From NCBI RefSeq assembly GCF_001936475.1, contig NZ_MSPQ01000001.1, positions 434,001 to 498,000 of the forward strand: a stretch of DNA of 64,000 bases. The letters are read 5' to 3'. The stretch is from Algoriphagus marinus (lineage in GTDB: Bacteria; Bacteroidota; Bacteroidia; Cytophagales; Cyclobacteriaceae). The notes under the pieces are model-generated. The model was not told the DNA's origin. It made no database searches and worked only from the letters and a program-made list of their open reading frames with translations. Shown in pieces: positions 1 through 9,357 of the stretch; the first letter of the stretch is position 1, and each line of letters starts with the position of its first letter. Made by a program: the position numbers and the translations under genes.

Positions 1-1
1 G

Positions 2-1174
2 CGTACAGATGAATTTGAATATACGCTCAAGCGCTTATTAGGAACTCTGGTTTGGTTTATTGGTGCTGCCACAGTACTCTGGTTACCTCTTCGTACACCT
101 AACTTGCAATTGATCTCCATCATAGGATTGACTTCTGGGATGCTTATTTTAATGGGTTCCTTTAGGGTCGGTCTTCATATGGTCCTTAGACAATACCGAG
201 TTCAGGGTAATAACTATCGAAATGCAGTTATTATTGGTAAAGGGGGTACAAGTCCTAAATTGGCCGATGTATTTCGGATAAGAAAAGAATTTGGGATCAA
301 TTTTCTTGGATATTTTGATAACCAGGCGGATTGTAGCCTTACTAGAGGTGGGGTAGATTCCTTCTTTGATCAAGCTCATGATCTCGATTTGGATTTGATC
401 TATATCCATGAAAAATTGGATGAGCCCCTGGTGAAAAAAATAATCGATTTTGCTGACGAAAATTACATCAAAGTAAAGATGATCCCAGGAGGAAGTCTTC
501 AGTTGGAGAAGAATCTTTCTTTTTCTAGATATGGTGATCTTTTTGTTATTAATGTCAATGACATCCCCTTAGATAACACCTTAAACGGACTTGCAAAGCG
601 TAGTTTCGATATTGTTTTTTCCGCTTTGGTGATTGTTTTTATTCTTTCCTGGCTGATTCCGTTGGTTGGGCTATTAATTAAATTCGAATCGCGTGGATCG
701 GTATTTTTTATCCAAAAGCGAAATGGAATCAATAACAATGTCTTCAATTGCCTTAAGTTTCGATCGATGACACCCAATGACTATGGTGACACCAAGCAGG
801 CGGTTAAAAATGACCCAAGAGTCACAAAAATTGGGGCTTTTCTTCGAAATACTTCTCTGGATGAAATGCCACAGTTTATTAATGTTTTTCTGGGAGATAT
901 GTCAATTGTCGGACCTAGACCACATACGGTTCCTATGAATCAGACATTTAAAACTCAGATTCATCGCTACAATTCCCGACATAAAATCAGACCCGGAATT
1001 ACAGGCTTGGCTCAAATTAGAGGGTTCCGTGGAGAAATTGAAAATCCCCATCAAATCAAATCCAGAGTAAAACTCGATGCTTTTTATATCAATAACTGGA
1101 CATTTTTATTGGACTTAGGGATCATGGTAAAAACAGTGCATGAGCTTTTGTTTAACCGTGAGAATGCCTATTGA
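2..1174 (+). CDS. Undecaprenyl-phosphate sugar phosphotransferase (polyprenyl glycosylphosphotransferase), 5' end cut by window
   Basis: The frame is open to the left edge, so the start lies outside the window; 390 residues are visible. The first visible part has a hydrophobic segment (about residues 18-45) and a nucleotide-binding-like middle region. From visible residue 199 (KRSFDIV) comes the bacterial sugar transferase domain: one membrane helix, a cytoplasmic KFRSM motif and GPRPH at 304-308. Such enzymes load the first sugar phosphate onto undecaprenyl phosphate at the inner membrane and begin exopolysaccharide or capsule repeat units (WcaJ/CpsE type). The next gene overlaps its 3' end, so the two are probably cotranscribed as the end of a polysaccharide operon. 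The sugar specificity cannot be read from the sequence. The family call is firm. Confidence 0.9.
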   Translation, partial: RTDEFEYTLKRLLGTLVWFIGAATVLWLPLRTPNLQLISIIGLTSGMLILMGSFRVGLHMVLRQYRVQGNNYRNAVIIGKGGTSPKLADVFRIRKEFGINFLGYFDNQADCSLTRGGVDSFFDQAHDLDLDLIYIHEKLDEPLVKKIIDFADENYIKVKMIPGGSLQLEKNLSFSRYGDLFVINVNDIPLDNTLNGLAKRSFDIVFSALVIVFILSWLIPLVGLLIKFESRGSVFFIQKRNGINNNVFNCLKFRSMTPNDYGDTKQAVKNDPRVTKIGAFLRNTSLDEMPQFINVFLGDMSIVGPRPHTVPMNQTFKTQIHRYNSRHKIRPGITGLAQIRGFRGEIENPHQIKSRVKLDAFYINNWTFLLDLGIMVKTVHELLFNRENAY

Positions 1175-2102
1175 TTTGAATCCAGCTTGTAAATTTTGTG
1201 GAAGAGAAGAGTTTTTGATTATTCAGGCAAAAGAGCGAATGCTTCAAATGCCAGGTGAGTTTACATACCTCGAATGTCAGTCCTGTAAGTCCATTCAGCT
1301 AATCGATATTCCTGAAAGTTTATCTGATTACTATCCAGTTGATAGCTATTATTCTCAGGCTCCTCTGGTAGAATCTTCCAATCTGAAGAATCAGTTAAAA
1401 ACACTTCGGTTAAAATTATTTTTAAAATTCCCATTCAATTTTATAGCTCCTAGTTATGGGTATTGGCTAAAGAAAATCAACCCAAAACGAAACTGTAGAA
1501 TCGCTGATTTGGGTTGCGGAAATGGCCAGTTGCTCTATGAGATGTATGCTTCAGGATATCAAAATCTCGAGGGATTTGATCCATTTATTCCTGAAATAAA
1601 GCAGCTTAATTCTAATCTGGTCCTTTGGAAAAAATCCTTTGAAGATTCCGTTGGTTTCTTTGATTTGATCATGATGCACCATGCCTTTGAGCATATGGCG
1701 GATCCAAAAGCGATTCTCGAATTGTGTTTTGAAAAATTGAATCCAGGAGGAAAGATTTTAATCAGAACTCCAGTAACAGATGCAGAAGTCTGGAAAGATA
1801 AGCGGGAAATGTGGGTTCAGCTTGATGCACCAAGACATTTGGTAGTTCCATCGGTTAAAGGATTTTCGTTTTTGGCCGAAAATCTCGGCTTTTGCCTAGA
1901 TGAGGTTGTTTTTGATTCTACTGAATTTCAATTTTGGGGAACTGCGCTTTATGAAAAAGGCTATCCCTTAAATCCAGATCTCACCAAATCGGTGTTTACT
2001 TCAAAAGAACTAGCAGAAATGAAAAAAAGAGCCCTCCGATTAAATCAGGAGGGCAAGGGTGATCAGGTATGTTTTTATCTGACTAAACCGGTCAAATCCT
2101 GA
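1164..2102 (+). CDS. Class I SAM-dependent methyltransferase with N-terminal zinc-ribbon-like cysteines
   Basis: 312 aa from the ATG at 1164, which overlaps the preceding gene by 11 bp; an in-frame ATG at 1140 is possible but gives a longer overlap. Two CxxC pairs (C9/C12 and C38/C41) form a probable zinc-binding N-terminal module. The SAM-binding motif DLGCGNG lies at 115-121, followed by an HHAFEH stretch typical of Methyltransf_11/23-like domains. Proteins of this layout are common in polysaccharide and nucleotide-sugar modification loci, which fits the upstream glycosylphosphotransferase; the acceptor is unknown. Its 3' end overlaps the convergent universal stress gene by 11 bp and also contains that gene's terminator hairpin. 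Confidence 0.85.
   Translation: MPIDLNPACKFCGREEFLIIQAKERMLQMPGEFTYLECQSCKSIQLIDIPESLSDYYPVDSYYSQAPLVESSNLKNQLKTLRLKLFLKFPFNFIAPSYGYWLKKINPKRNCRIADLGCGNGQLLYEMYASGYQNLEGFDPFIPEIKQLNSNLVLWKKSFEDSVGFFDLIMMHHAFEHMADPKAILELCFEKLNPGGKILIRTPVTDAEVWKDKREMWVQLDAPRHLVVPSVKGFSFLAENLGFCLDEVVFDSTEFQFWGTALYEKGYPLNPDLTKSVFTSKELAEMKKRALRLNQEGKGDQVCFYLTKPVKS
2022..2054 (-). terminator. Intrinsic terminator of the universal stress gene, lying inside the convergent methyltransferase CDS
   Basis: On the minus strand, the arms GCCCTCC and GGAGGGC (2048-2054 and 2031-2037) enclose a 10-nt loop and are followed by CTC and then seven T (complement of 2022-2028). It lies about 40 bp downstream of the minus-strand stop at 2092. 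On the plus strand the same bases code for the last part of the methyltransferase. Confidence 0.75.
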
Positions 2103-3006
2103 AGAGGGCTTCAAAGAAACCGACGGTTTCTCCTTTTTTCTTGAAGATCAGCATAGGCAACACGTTATTAACCATCACTAATTTTTCCGCAACGGAGCCG
2201 AGAAGTATGGCTGCAGACTTGGTGCGTCCCCTTGAACCAAGGAGAATCATGTCAGCTCCGATTTTATGTGCCTCTTCCAGTAATAATTTCCCTTCGTCAT
2301 GTCCTTCATTCAACACAAAATGACAATCTAAATCCCGATGATTATTCTTATGGAGAAACTTTTTAAAATCCTTATTTGCATTTTCTTTCATGATTTCAGA
2401 AAATTCCTCGAAAGTCTTGCCGGTTTTAGAATAACCATGGGGAACTTGATATAAATGTACAGGTACTAATTCTGCATGAAGATCATCGCAAATCCGCTCA
2501 CTGAAATTATATATCAACTCAGTATGGTCTGAGAAATCTGTCGGTACCATGATTTTTTTTGGAAGTCCCGGAGGTCTTTTTTCCTGAAGCATCAGGATAG
2601 AGCATGGGGCTTTTTTGGCTATTCCTTTTGCTAGGGATCCGCTTCCTTCCAGCGTTTCTTTTCTTCCCATGATGACTAGATCTACGTCTTTGATCCTTGC
2701 CCATCGAAGAAATGTTTCCAGTTGATTCTCGCCTTCTTCTGCGAATACTTCAATTTCGATGTGATCTGGGAAGTTGAAGTGTTTCAACTTTTCAGTGATC
2801 ATTGCCTCAATAGACTCATCGCTTGGAGCCAATAGCTCTGGATGGGAGTCAAGAATTTCTTGAGGAATAGCCAGGTTTTTTGCTACATGGACGAAATAGC
2901 ATTTATCTATTCCCAAAAATTTCAAAAAGACAATGGTCTTCTCAATTAGGATATCGTCCATTTCTGTTAAATCAAGGCCGATCATGGCCTTTGAAAAGTA
3001 TTTCAT
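2092..3006 (-). CDS. Universal stress protein with two tandem UspA domains
   Basis: 304 aa, the length expected for a double UspA protein. Domain 1 spans about residues 1-145 and ends in a degenerate site (VDLVIMGRKETLEGS). Domain 2 spans about 150-304 and has IMVPTDFS at its start and the ATP-loop pattern GSRGRTKSAAILLGS near the end, close to the consensus G-x2-G-x9-G-S/T. Domain 2 therefore probably binds ATP and domain 1 may not. It is a cytoplasmic stress-response protein. The gene is monocistronic and convergent with the methyltransferase. The start at 3006 fits the usual N-terminus of the fold. Confidence 0.9.
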   Translation of the reverse strand: MKYFSKAMIGLDLTEMDDILIEKTIVFLKFLGIDKCYFVHVAKNLAIPQEILDSHPELLAPSDESIEAMITEKLKHFNFPDHIEIEVFAEEGENQLETFLRWARIKDVDLVIMGRKETLEGSGSLAKGIAKKAPCSILMLQEKRPPGLPKKIMVPTDFSDHTELIYNFSERICDDLHAELVPVHLYQVPHGYSKTGKTFEEFSEIMKENANKDFKKFLHKNNHRDLDCHFVLNEGHDEGKLLLEEAHKIGADMILLGSRGRTKSAAILLGSVAEKLVMVNNVLPMLIFKKKGETVGFFEALFRI

Positions 3007-3395
3007 AATGATCTACGGTTTATACCCTTAATTTAGGGGTTTGATTGGGTTATTCGAATAGTTTTTTTGTTTTTGAAGCTAGAAACGCTTCATAAGGTAA
3101 TTTTGAGAGATGAAATAGAGCCTGCCTGAGGCAGACAAGGCTCAGAAGTCCCCCCCCGTCTATGCAAGATTTCTGATAACCTTATAAAATACAATTACAT
3201 CAGATGAAATCGAGCATGACGATAACGTCACACAGTGGGATGTCCCGATGGCTATCTGGATCGAAAGGCGAGATTCCATGTGACAATTGAAAATAAAATT
3301 ATAAACACATGAAATGCCCGTGAGAAAAGTTCTCACACAGGGGAAGGATTATTCAAGGCATTCCATATGACCGCTAAAAATCAAAATATAAACAT
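3007..3395. other. Intergenic region with short palindromic repeat remnants
   Basis: 389 bp without a credible gene. It holds a short palindrome CTGCCT-g-AGGCAG (3122-3134), a run of eight C (3150-3157) and a degenerate segment (about 3243-3280, CCGATGGCTATC) that resembles the CAGCTATCGG segment near 21107. These look like decayed dispersed intergenic repeats. No clear promoter was identified for the gene at 3396. Confidence 0.4.
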
Positions 3396-3950
3396 ATGAA
3401 AGTAATGCAGAAATATTTTTTGGCTATTGTTCCTACAGGAGAGATTCAGGAATCGGCCACTTCGCTAAAGCTTTTGCTTAAAGAGCAGATGAATATCAAG
3501 TATGCGCTGAAATCTCCCGCACATATTACACTTAAAATGCCTTTCAGCTATAATGAGGCAAAGGAGGATTTTTTGATTGAAAAGCTCAGCACCTTTTTGT
3601 CCGGAAAAGAAAACTTCAAACTTCAAGTGAAAGGTACTGGGACTTTTGGGAGAAGAGTGATTTTCTGGAGGATTGAAGCCGACTCTAAGTTGTATGAGTT
3701 ACAAGAGTCCTTGAAGATTTTTTGTAAAAGGGAATTGAATCTTGTAGATGAACTGAGTGATCGGAATTTCCACCCTCATATGACTATCGCTTTCAAAGAT
3801 GTGAAGGATAGAGATTTTGATCAGGTTCTTAAAATTGTTGAGACCCATTCCATTGATTTATGTTTTCAGGCAGATCGATTGGCACTTTTAAAAAGAAAAA
3901 ATGGACATTGGGAAGTGGGTAATTGGTTTGATTTGGAGAAGAAAGTCTGA
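3396..3950 (+). CDS. 2'-5' RNA ligase family protein (2H phosphoesterase superfamily)
   Basis: 184 aa with the two HxT motifs that define the 2H phosphoesterase fold: H43-I-T45 and H128-M-T130. The spacing (about 85 residues) and total length match bacterial LigT/YjcG-like proteins, which act on 2',3'-cyclic phosphates or 2'-5' linked RNA ends; the substrate here is not known. Start could also be the ATG three codons later (3405). It is monocistronic, with an AT-rich region on both sides. Confidence 0.85.
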   Translation: MKVMQKYFLAIVPTGEIQESATSLKLLLKEQMNIKYALKSPAHITLKMPFSYNEAKEDFLIEKLSTFLSGKENFKLQVKGTGTFGRRVIFWRIEADSKLYELQESLKIFCKRELNLVDELSDRNFHPHMTIAFKDVKDRDFDQVLKIVETHSIDLCFQADRLALLKRKNGHWEVGNWFDLEKKV

Positions 3951-4621
3951 ACAAAGATTTTTACAATAATGCCTAAAAAGGATGGAGTTTACAGACTCTT
4001 ATTCTAACCTGAATCGGATTGGGACAATTCCCGCATTTACTTTTTAATAAGATTTTAAAGTAAATGAAGACTTCTTATTTATCCTCCATTTTTTGAGAGC
4101 AAAAGAAAATAGACATCGAGAGATTGTTAATAAAAGCTCAAATGGGATTGAAAAATTTAAAGATTGCACCGATAGTAAAAAAAATATGATAATTATGAGG
4201 AATTTATTAACACTTCTTTTTAACTAAAATGTAAAATTTTATTTTGAATCGCTTTGAAAGAGTGGTGAAACTATTAAAATAATATAGTGACTTTGGTCTT
4301 AGGATAGGCCCATTTTCAAAATTAAATTTTTTAAAATCAATAATTACAGAATGTTAAAAATAGACCTTTAAAACTAAAAGAGGTATTCAATTAATCTTTT
4401 AACTAAAATATAAAATTTAATTTGCTTTTTTAGTTAAAAAAATCTTTAATATTCTGTTTTAGTTCAACGAAATTTCCTAAATATTTTTAATTTTTTAAAA
4501 ACTCTAAAAATCGAAATAAAATAACGTTTAGGCTCTCTAAAGCCTATTTTTTAGAATTTTCGCAAATCATTCTTTCCATTCATATTTGCTAAAATCAATA
4601 AATCAACTAAATAACTTACCT
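3951..4621 (+). promoter_or_regulatory. Long AT-rich leader of the SusC/SusD operon with repeated TTTTAACTAAAA boxes
   Basis: 671 bp of very AT-rich DNA before the SusC start. It contains a direct repeat of about 30 bp: TTTTAACTAAAATGTAAAAT from 4218 and TTTTAACTAAAATATAAAAT from 4397, 179 bp apart. An inverted copy (TTTTTTAGTTAAAAA, about 4426-4440) lies right beside the second. A terminator-like hairpin (4529-4552) follows. The repeats are candidate regulator sites and the whole may be a regulated or attenuated leader; the regulator is not encoded next to it. Confidence 0.45.
4529..4552 (+). terminator. Terminator-like hairpin in the SusC leader (possible attenuator or small-RNA end)
   Basis: TAGGCT (4529-4534) pairs with AGCCTA (4541-4546) around a 6-nt loop and is followed at once by six T (4547-4552). 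It lies 70 bp before the SusC ATG and 580 bp after the previous gene, so it is not the normal terminator of that gene. The stem is short, so function is uncertain. Confidence 0.45.
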
Positions 4622-7600
4622 ATGAAACAAGCTTTATTTGGCTTGGTGCTACTACTCTTTACTTCGGTATCGGTACTGGCTCAGAGCAAAACAATTACGG
4701 GTAAAGTCACCTCTTCGGAAGAGCCGAATGGGGTGCCTGGTGCCAGTGTGGTGGTGAAAGGAACTACACTTGGAACAATTACAGATCTGGATGGAGGTTT
4801 TTCTATTCAAATCCCTCAAGACGCAAATACATTAGTATTTAGTTTTGTGGGTTACTTGACAAAAGAAGTTTCCGTTGGAGACAAAACTGTGATAAACGTT
4901 TCCATGGATCCAGATGTGAGAACATTGAATGAAGTAGTGGTTACTGGCTACGGTACCCAAGAGCGAAGGGATATAACAGGTTCTGTGACTTCGATCAATA
5001 ATGAGTCAATCGAAAATTTGGTTTCCCCTTCCTTTGATACTCAATTGGCAGGTAGAGCTGCAGGTGTTTCTGTGACTGTACCTAACGGTATTCTAGGTTC
5101 TAGGCCCATTATCCGTATCCGAGGTGTAAACTCCCTTTCGGGTGGAGCTGATCCTTTGATCGTAATTGACGGTGTGCCCGTAGTAGACTCAGACCGATCC
5201 GGAGCTGTCGCCTCTAACCCTCTGGCTAACATCAACCCTGCGGATATTCAGTCCTACGAAGTCTTGAAAGATGGATCTGCAACAGCTATCTATGGATCAA
5301 GAGCAGCTAATGGTGTAATTTTAATTACGACCAAAAGAGGTCAAACTGGTAAGGCTCAGGTAAACTACAGCATGAGTACGGGTTTGAATGAAACTGTAAA
5401 TCAATTTGATCTTTTGACAGGTGATGAGTGGGTACCTATCGCCAATGAGAAAAGAGCAAATGTCAACGCTTCCCCCCTTGCCAACCCTGGTGTAAATACC
5501 AATTGGCAAGATGCAGTATTAAGAACTGGAACTACTCAGCAGCATAATCTATCGATTAGCGGTGGATCTGAAGCCACCAAATACTTTTTCTCTCTCGGCT
5601 TTACTGATCAGGAATCTGTTGTGAAAAGTAATGATTTGAAGCGATATGCTTTCCGAGCAAACATTGATCACTCGATTTCCAAGAAATTGAGAATAGGCAC
5701 GAGCTTATCTTATGCGTTTACAGAAATCACAGGATTGAATAATGGTGCAAACTCATTGTCAGGTGCGATCTATAATGCAACCCGTGCGTTGCCAAATGTG
5801 CCGATTTTCGATCCTACGAATACTGCTTTTGATGGCTACAACATCACTGCAAACGGAGCAACAATTGGTTTTGGAGCTAACCTAGCCGGTCCTGATAACA
5901 ACATTCCTAACATTGCCTATGTCTTGGAAAACAACTATTACAGAGGCCGAAACCACAGAATTTTAGGTAATGCTTATGCAGAATTTGACATCGCTACCGG
6001 ATTGACGGCGAGATCTCAAATTGGTATCGATTTGACAATGGCAGATGATTTTACCACGCTTAGCCCTAAGCATGGTGACGGTAGAAGTTCAAATGGATCT
6101 GTTACTCAGGCATTTAATCCTGCTTTGAGATGGAACTGGCAGAATACCTTGAATTATCAGACAGTTTTGGCTGATGATCACAATATCAACGTGACTGCAG
6201 GCGTAGAATATCAGTATACGAATTTCTATAATTTCTCTGCATCAGGAACAGATTTTTCTGATGAGTTTTTCAGATTTAGAAACTTGATTTCTAACTCCTA
6301 TAACAACCAGTTCTCTGCCGGAGGCTTTCAGGAGCAAGGTTTTGATTCTTATTTTGCAAGATTCAACTACAGCTTCAAAGGTAAATACCTTCTTTCATTC
6401 GCAGTAAGAAATGACGGTATTTCCCAGCTTGCTGAAGAAAACAGAAGAGGTACTTTCCCAGGTGGATCTATCGGATGGAGAGTGTCAGACGAAGGATTCT
6501 TCAATTCTGAATTGATCTCTGATTTCAAAATAAGAGCGTCTTATGCGGAAGTAGGTAACGTAAGTCTACCCGGAGGATCTTTCCCTTATGCGGGTGGTTT
6601 TGGTCCAGTACAAGCAGCAGCAGGTGCAGGTATCGGATACTCCAACGTGGCTAACGTCGCCTTGCAGTGGGAGACGTCCAAAAAATTCAACTTTGGTTTG
6701 GATATGACTATCGGAAAAGTGACAGTCTCTGCTGATTACTTCAAAAACAATGTAGATGGTATTGTATTAAATGCACCAACTGCTCCATCATTGGGTATTC
6801 CTGGTAACACGATCAGCAAAAACGTAGGGGAAATGTACAACCAAGGAGTAGAGTTGAGAGTAGCGGCTAACGTAATCAACAAAGGTAATTTCTCCTGGAA
6901 TACAGACTTCAACTTTACCTTCATCCAAAACGAAGTGACCAACTTGGTTCAGCCTTTGACAAGTACTTATAATAGAACTGAAGTAGGCGGTCCTATCGCC
7001 CAGCTTTATGGATTTAAGTGGGCTGGAGTGAATTCAGCTAATGGAAATGCGATGTACTACAGTGGTGATAACATTGTTCAGTTAGTTGGCGCTGCAACTT
7101 GGAGAGCATTTGATCCAGCTAATCCTTCTGACGTAACTGTTCCTGGAACTGCTCCTACTCAATTCTTTTTGGGAAATACACTTCCTAAATTCCAAGGTGG
7201 TTGGTCAAATAATTTCACCTACGGGAACTTTGATGCTGAAATTTTCATCAGATATTCTGGGGGAAACTACATCATGAATGAATCTTTAAGAGGTCTAATG
7301 GGACTTGGTTTTTCAAACAACCATAGCGAAATCTTAAACAGATGGACTGAGAGTGGTCAGGTAACTGACGTTCCACGACTATATGCAGGTAGAGATGCTA
7401 ACACTTGGCAGACCTCTGCTTCAAACAGCCGATTCATCGAAAAAGGGGATTTTGTACGAGTACAAAATATCACATTGGGCTATAGAATCCCAGCAGCTAC
7501 ACTTAACAGTGCATTTAATGGTGGGATCAGATCAGCGAGATTCTTCGCACAAGTTCAGAACCCATTGATTTTCACAAAATACTCTGGAATTGATCCTGAG

Positions 7601-7696
7601 TCTAATCAATTTGGTGGTCAGCTGAACTTCGGTGTGGACTGGAATGTCGCTCCAATCATTCGTACTTGGTCAGTGGGTCTTAATGTTGGATTTTAA
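4622..7696 (+). CDS. SusC/RagA family TonB-linked outer membrane transporter
   Basis: 1024 aa from the ATG at 4622, chosen because it begins directly with the signal peptide (MKQALFGLVLLLFTSVSVLA, cut before Q). A TTG 12 codons upstream is open but less likely. After the signal comes a carboxypeptidase-D-like regulatory domain (about 25-105), then the TonB-dependent plug with NEVVVTGYGTQ and the SusC signature LKDGSATAIYGSRAANG, then a long beta-barrel ending in an aromatic-rich strand (WSVGLNVGF). It imports a bound ligand (glycan or peptide) across the outer membrane using TonB energy. The SusD partner follows 24 bp later. No glycoside hydrolase is adjacent, so the substrate is unknown. Confidence 0.95.
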   Translation: MKQALFGLVLLLFTSVSVLAQSKTITGKVTSSEEPNGVPGASVVVKGTTLGTITDLDGGFSIQIPQDANTLVFSFVGYLTKEVSVGDKTVINVSMDPDVRTLNEVVVTGYGTQERRDITGSVTSINNESIENLVSPSFDTQLAGRAAGVSVTVPNGILGSRPIIRIRGVNSLSGGADPLIVIDGVPVVDSDRSGAVASNPLANINPADIQSYEVLKDGSATAIYGSRAANGVILITTKRGQTGKAQVNYSMSTGLNETVNQFDLLTGDEWVPIANEKRANVNASPLANPGVNTNWQDAVLRTGTTQQHNLSISGGSEATKYFFSLGFTDQESVVKSNDLKRYAFRANIDHSISKKLRIGTSLSYAFTEITGLNNGANSLSGAIYNATRALPNVPIFDPTNTAFDGYNITANGATIGFGANLAGPDNNIPNIAYVLENNYYRGRNHRILGNAYAEFDIATGLTARSQIGIDLTMADDFTTLSPKHGDGRSSNGSVTQAFNPALRWNWQNTLNYQTVLADDHNINVTAGVEYQYTNFYNFSASGTDFSDEFFRFRNLISNSYNNQFSAGGFQEQGFDSYFARFNYSFKGKYLLSFAVRNDGISQLAEENRRGTFPGGSIGWRVSDEGFFNSELISDFKIRASYAEVGNVSLPGGSFPYAGGFGPVQAAAGAGIGYSNVANVALQWETSKKFNFGLDMTIGKVTVSADYFKNNVDGIVLNAPTAPSLGIPGNTISKNVGEMYNQGVELRVAANVINKGNFSWNTDFNFTFIQNEVTNLVQPLTSTYNRTEVGGPIAQLYGFKWAGVNSANGNAMYYSGDNIVQLVGAATWRAFDPANPSDVTVPGTAPTQFFLGNTLPKFQGGWSNNFTYGNFDAEIFIRYSGGNYIMNESLRGLMGLGFSNNHSEILNRWTESGQVTDVPRLYAGRDANTWQTSASNSRFIEKGDFVRVQNITLGYRIPAATLNSAFNGGIRSARFFAQVQNPLIFTKYSGIDPESNQFGGQLNFGVDWNVAPIIRTWSVGLNVGF

Positions 7697-7720
7697 TCAA
7701 ATCTCCTAAAATTTAAAAAC

Positions 7721-9262
7721 ATGAAAACACTAATTTCAAATAAAATAAAGACAGCGTTTACCATATTGGCGATGGTTGGAATCACTTCCTCCTGTGATGT
7801 GGTAGACTTGCAGCCTGCCAATATAATCCCAGATGCAGAAGCTTTTGCCGATGCCAACAGAGTGAACGCTGCAGTATTGGGTATTTATGAATCTGCACAG
7901 CGTGGATTCTACTTGGGAGCGGTTCAGCGAGGTTATCCTTTCGGTGCTGCATCTGTGCAGCAGGGTGATATGAGAGGTGAGGACATGTACAACGATCAGT
8001 TGTTCTATGAAATTACCTACATCAATGGTCAGAATCCTCAGACTGCGAACAATAATGGTCAGTGGATCTCACTTTACAGAATGATCAACCGTGCGAATAT
8101 TGTTATCGAGAATTTGCCTATCGCACAATCTAATGGGGCAATAACTACCGAGGTGATGAATCAATTTATGGGTGAGGCGCTTTATTTAAGAGCTCTTGCA
8201 CATCATGAACTGGTAATTTATTTCGCAAGACCCTATTCTGATAACCCATCTTCTTTAGGAATTCCTTACAGAACGTTTGCCATAAATGACGTATCTAAGG
8301 TAGGTCCTGGCGAAGCTGTAGGACGAGGAACTGTACAGCAGGTTTATACCCAACTATTGGCTGATTTGGATGAGGCAGAGAGATTGTTGAATACCAGCAC
8401 TAATCCATTTAGAGCACAAAAAGGAGCTGCCATCGGCTTGAAGGCGAGAGTAAAGCTGCATATGGAAGACTGGGATGGTGTATTAGCTGAATATGAAAAG
8501 CTAAAAGGAATCTATGCTGTCACTGCAAATCCTCTTGCTCCGTTCAGAGGAGGTACAAGCACAGACAACATTTTCTCTTTTGAAAATACTGCTATTTCTA
8601 ATCCTGGTGTAAACGGTGCATTGGCAAACATGTACGGAAATCCGAACTTGGGTTCAAGAGGTCTTGTGAAAATAAGCCCACTAATCTGGAGAGCTGAATT
8701 TTGGCACCCAGAAGATTTGAGAAGAAGCCTGAGAGGTGCGTCAGATGGATTTGTGAGTCAAGGCCCACTAGGAATATTTACAAACAAATACACGGACAAT
8801 GTGACTTTCTCTGATAAGTCTATCGTAATGAGATTCTCGGAAGTGGTCTTGGCTGCGGCAGAAGCTAATGCAAGATTAAATAATTTAGAAACTTCATTAA
8901 ATCTGCTTAATTCAGTAAGAAATAGAGCATTGCCGGCAACTGTGGCTCCTTACACCTCTGCTGACTTTGCCAATGCAGACGAATTGATCACTGCGATTAT
9001 TAATGAAACAAGAATCGAATTCCTTGCTGAAGGAAGAAGATTCCCTAACATTCATAGATTATCAGGTGAAGGAAGAATGCCAGGCATTCCGGCGAAGGCA
9101 ACTTCTAGATCTATTACTGGAATCGCTTTCTACACTGGTACAGGAACTATCCCTACAGATCATTCCTTGGCGTATACCAGTAACTTATTTATTTGGCCTC
9201 TTCCTCTGGAGGAAATCCTTACTAACGCTTCTGCACCATTAGAACAGAATCCAGGCTATTAA
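7721..9262 (+). CDS. RagB/SusD family nutrient-uptake lipoprotein
   Basis: 513 aa with a lipoprotein signal ending at C25 (GITSSC), so it is lipid-anchored, normally on the cell surface as the lid of the SusC channel. It has the SusD pattern: an N-terminal TPR-rich half with the conserved RALAHHELVIYFARPY block, a GTVQQVYTQLLADLDEAERL helix region, the segment NETRIEFLAEGRRFPNIHRL, and the typical C-terminal LEQNPGY. It is 24 bp after SusC and followed by a strong terminator, so the two make one operon. The substrate cannot be read from this gene alone. Confidence 0.95.
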   Translation: MKTLISNKIKTAFTILAMVGITSSCDVVDLQPANIIPDAEAFADANRVNAAVLGIYESAQRGFYLGAVQRGYPFGAASVQQGDMRGEDMYNDQLFYEITYINGQNPQTANNNGQWISLYRMINRANIVIENLPIAQSNGAITTEVMNQFMGEALYLRALAHHELVIYFARPYSDNPSSLGIPYRTFAINDVSKVGPGEAVGRGTVQQVYTQLLADLDEAERLLNTSTNPFRAQKGAAIGLKARVKLHMEDWDGVLAEYEKLKGIYAVTANPLAPFRGGTSTDNIFSFENTAISNPGVNGALANMYGNPNLGSRGLVKISPLIWRAEFWHPEDLRRSLRGASDGFVSQGPLGIFTNKYTDNVTFSDKSIVMRFSEVVLAAAEANARLNNLETSLNLLNSVRNRALPATVAPYTSADFANADELITAIINETRIEFLAEGRRFPNIHRLSGEGRMPGIPAKATSRSITGIAFYTGTGTIPTDHSLAYTSNLFIWPLPLEEILTNASAPLEQNPGY

Positions 9263-9290
9263 TAATTTTCTTGTAAGGTTTGATTATACA

Positions 9291-9320
9291 AAAACCCCAC
9301 TTATTGAGTGGGGTTTTTTT
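9291..9320 (+). terminator. Intrinsic terminator of the SusC/SusD operon
   Basis: CCCCACT (9295-9301) and AGTGGGG (9307-9313) pair around a 5-nt loop, flanked by A4 and followed by seven T (9314-9320). It works for the plus strand and may also help the convergent gene ending at 9358. Confidence 0.9.
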
Positions 9321-9357
9321 GGCTTTAGCTTATCCTTAAATTTGACTGAAAGCTTAT

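Noticed and set aside
3150..3157. Run of eight C in the intergenic region, considered as a phase-variable tract
   Set aside because: It is not inside or just upstream of a gene; the nearest start is about 240 bp away and no effect can be argued.
4586..4621. Longer SusC start at TTG 4586
   Set aside because: The added residues are polar and precede the signal peptide; the ATG at 4622 begins the peptide directly.
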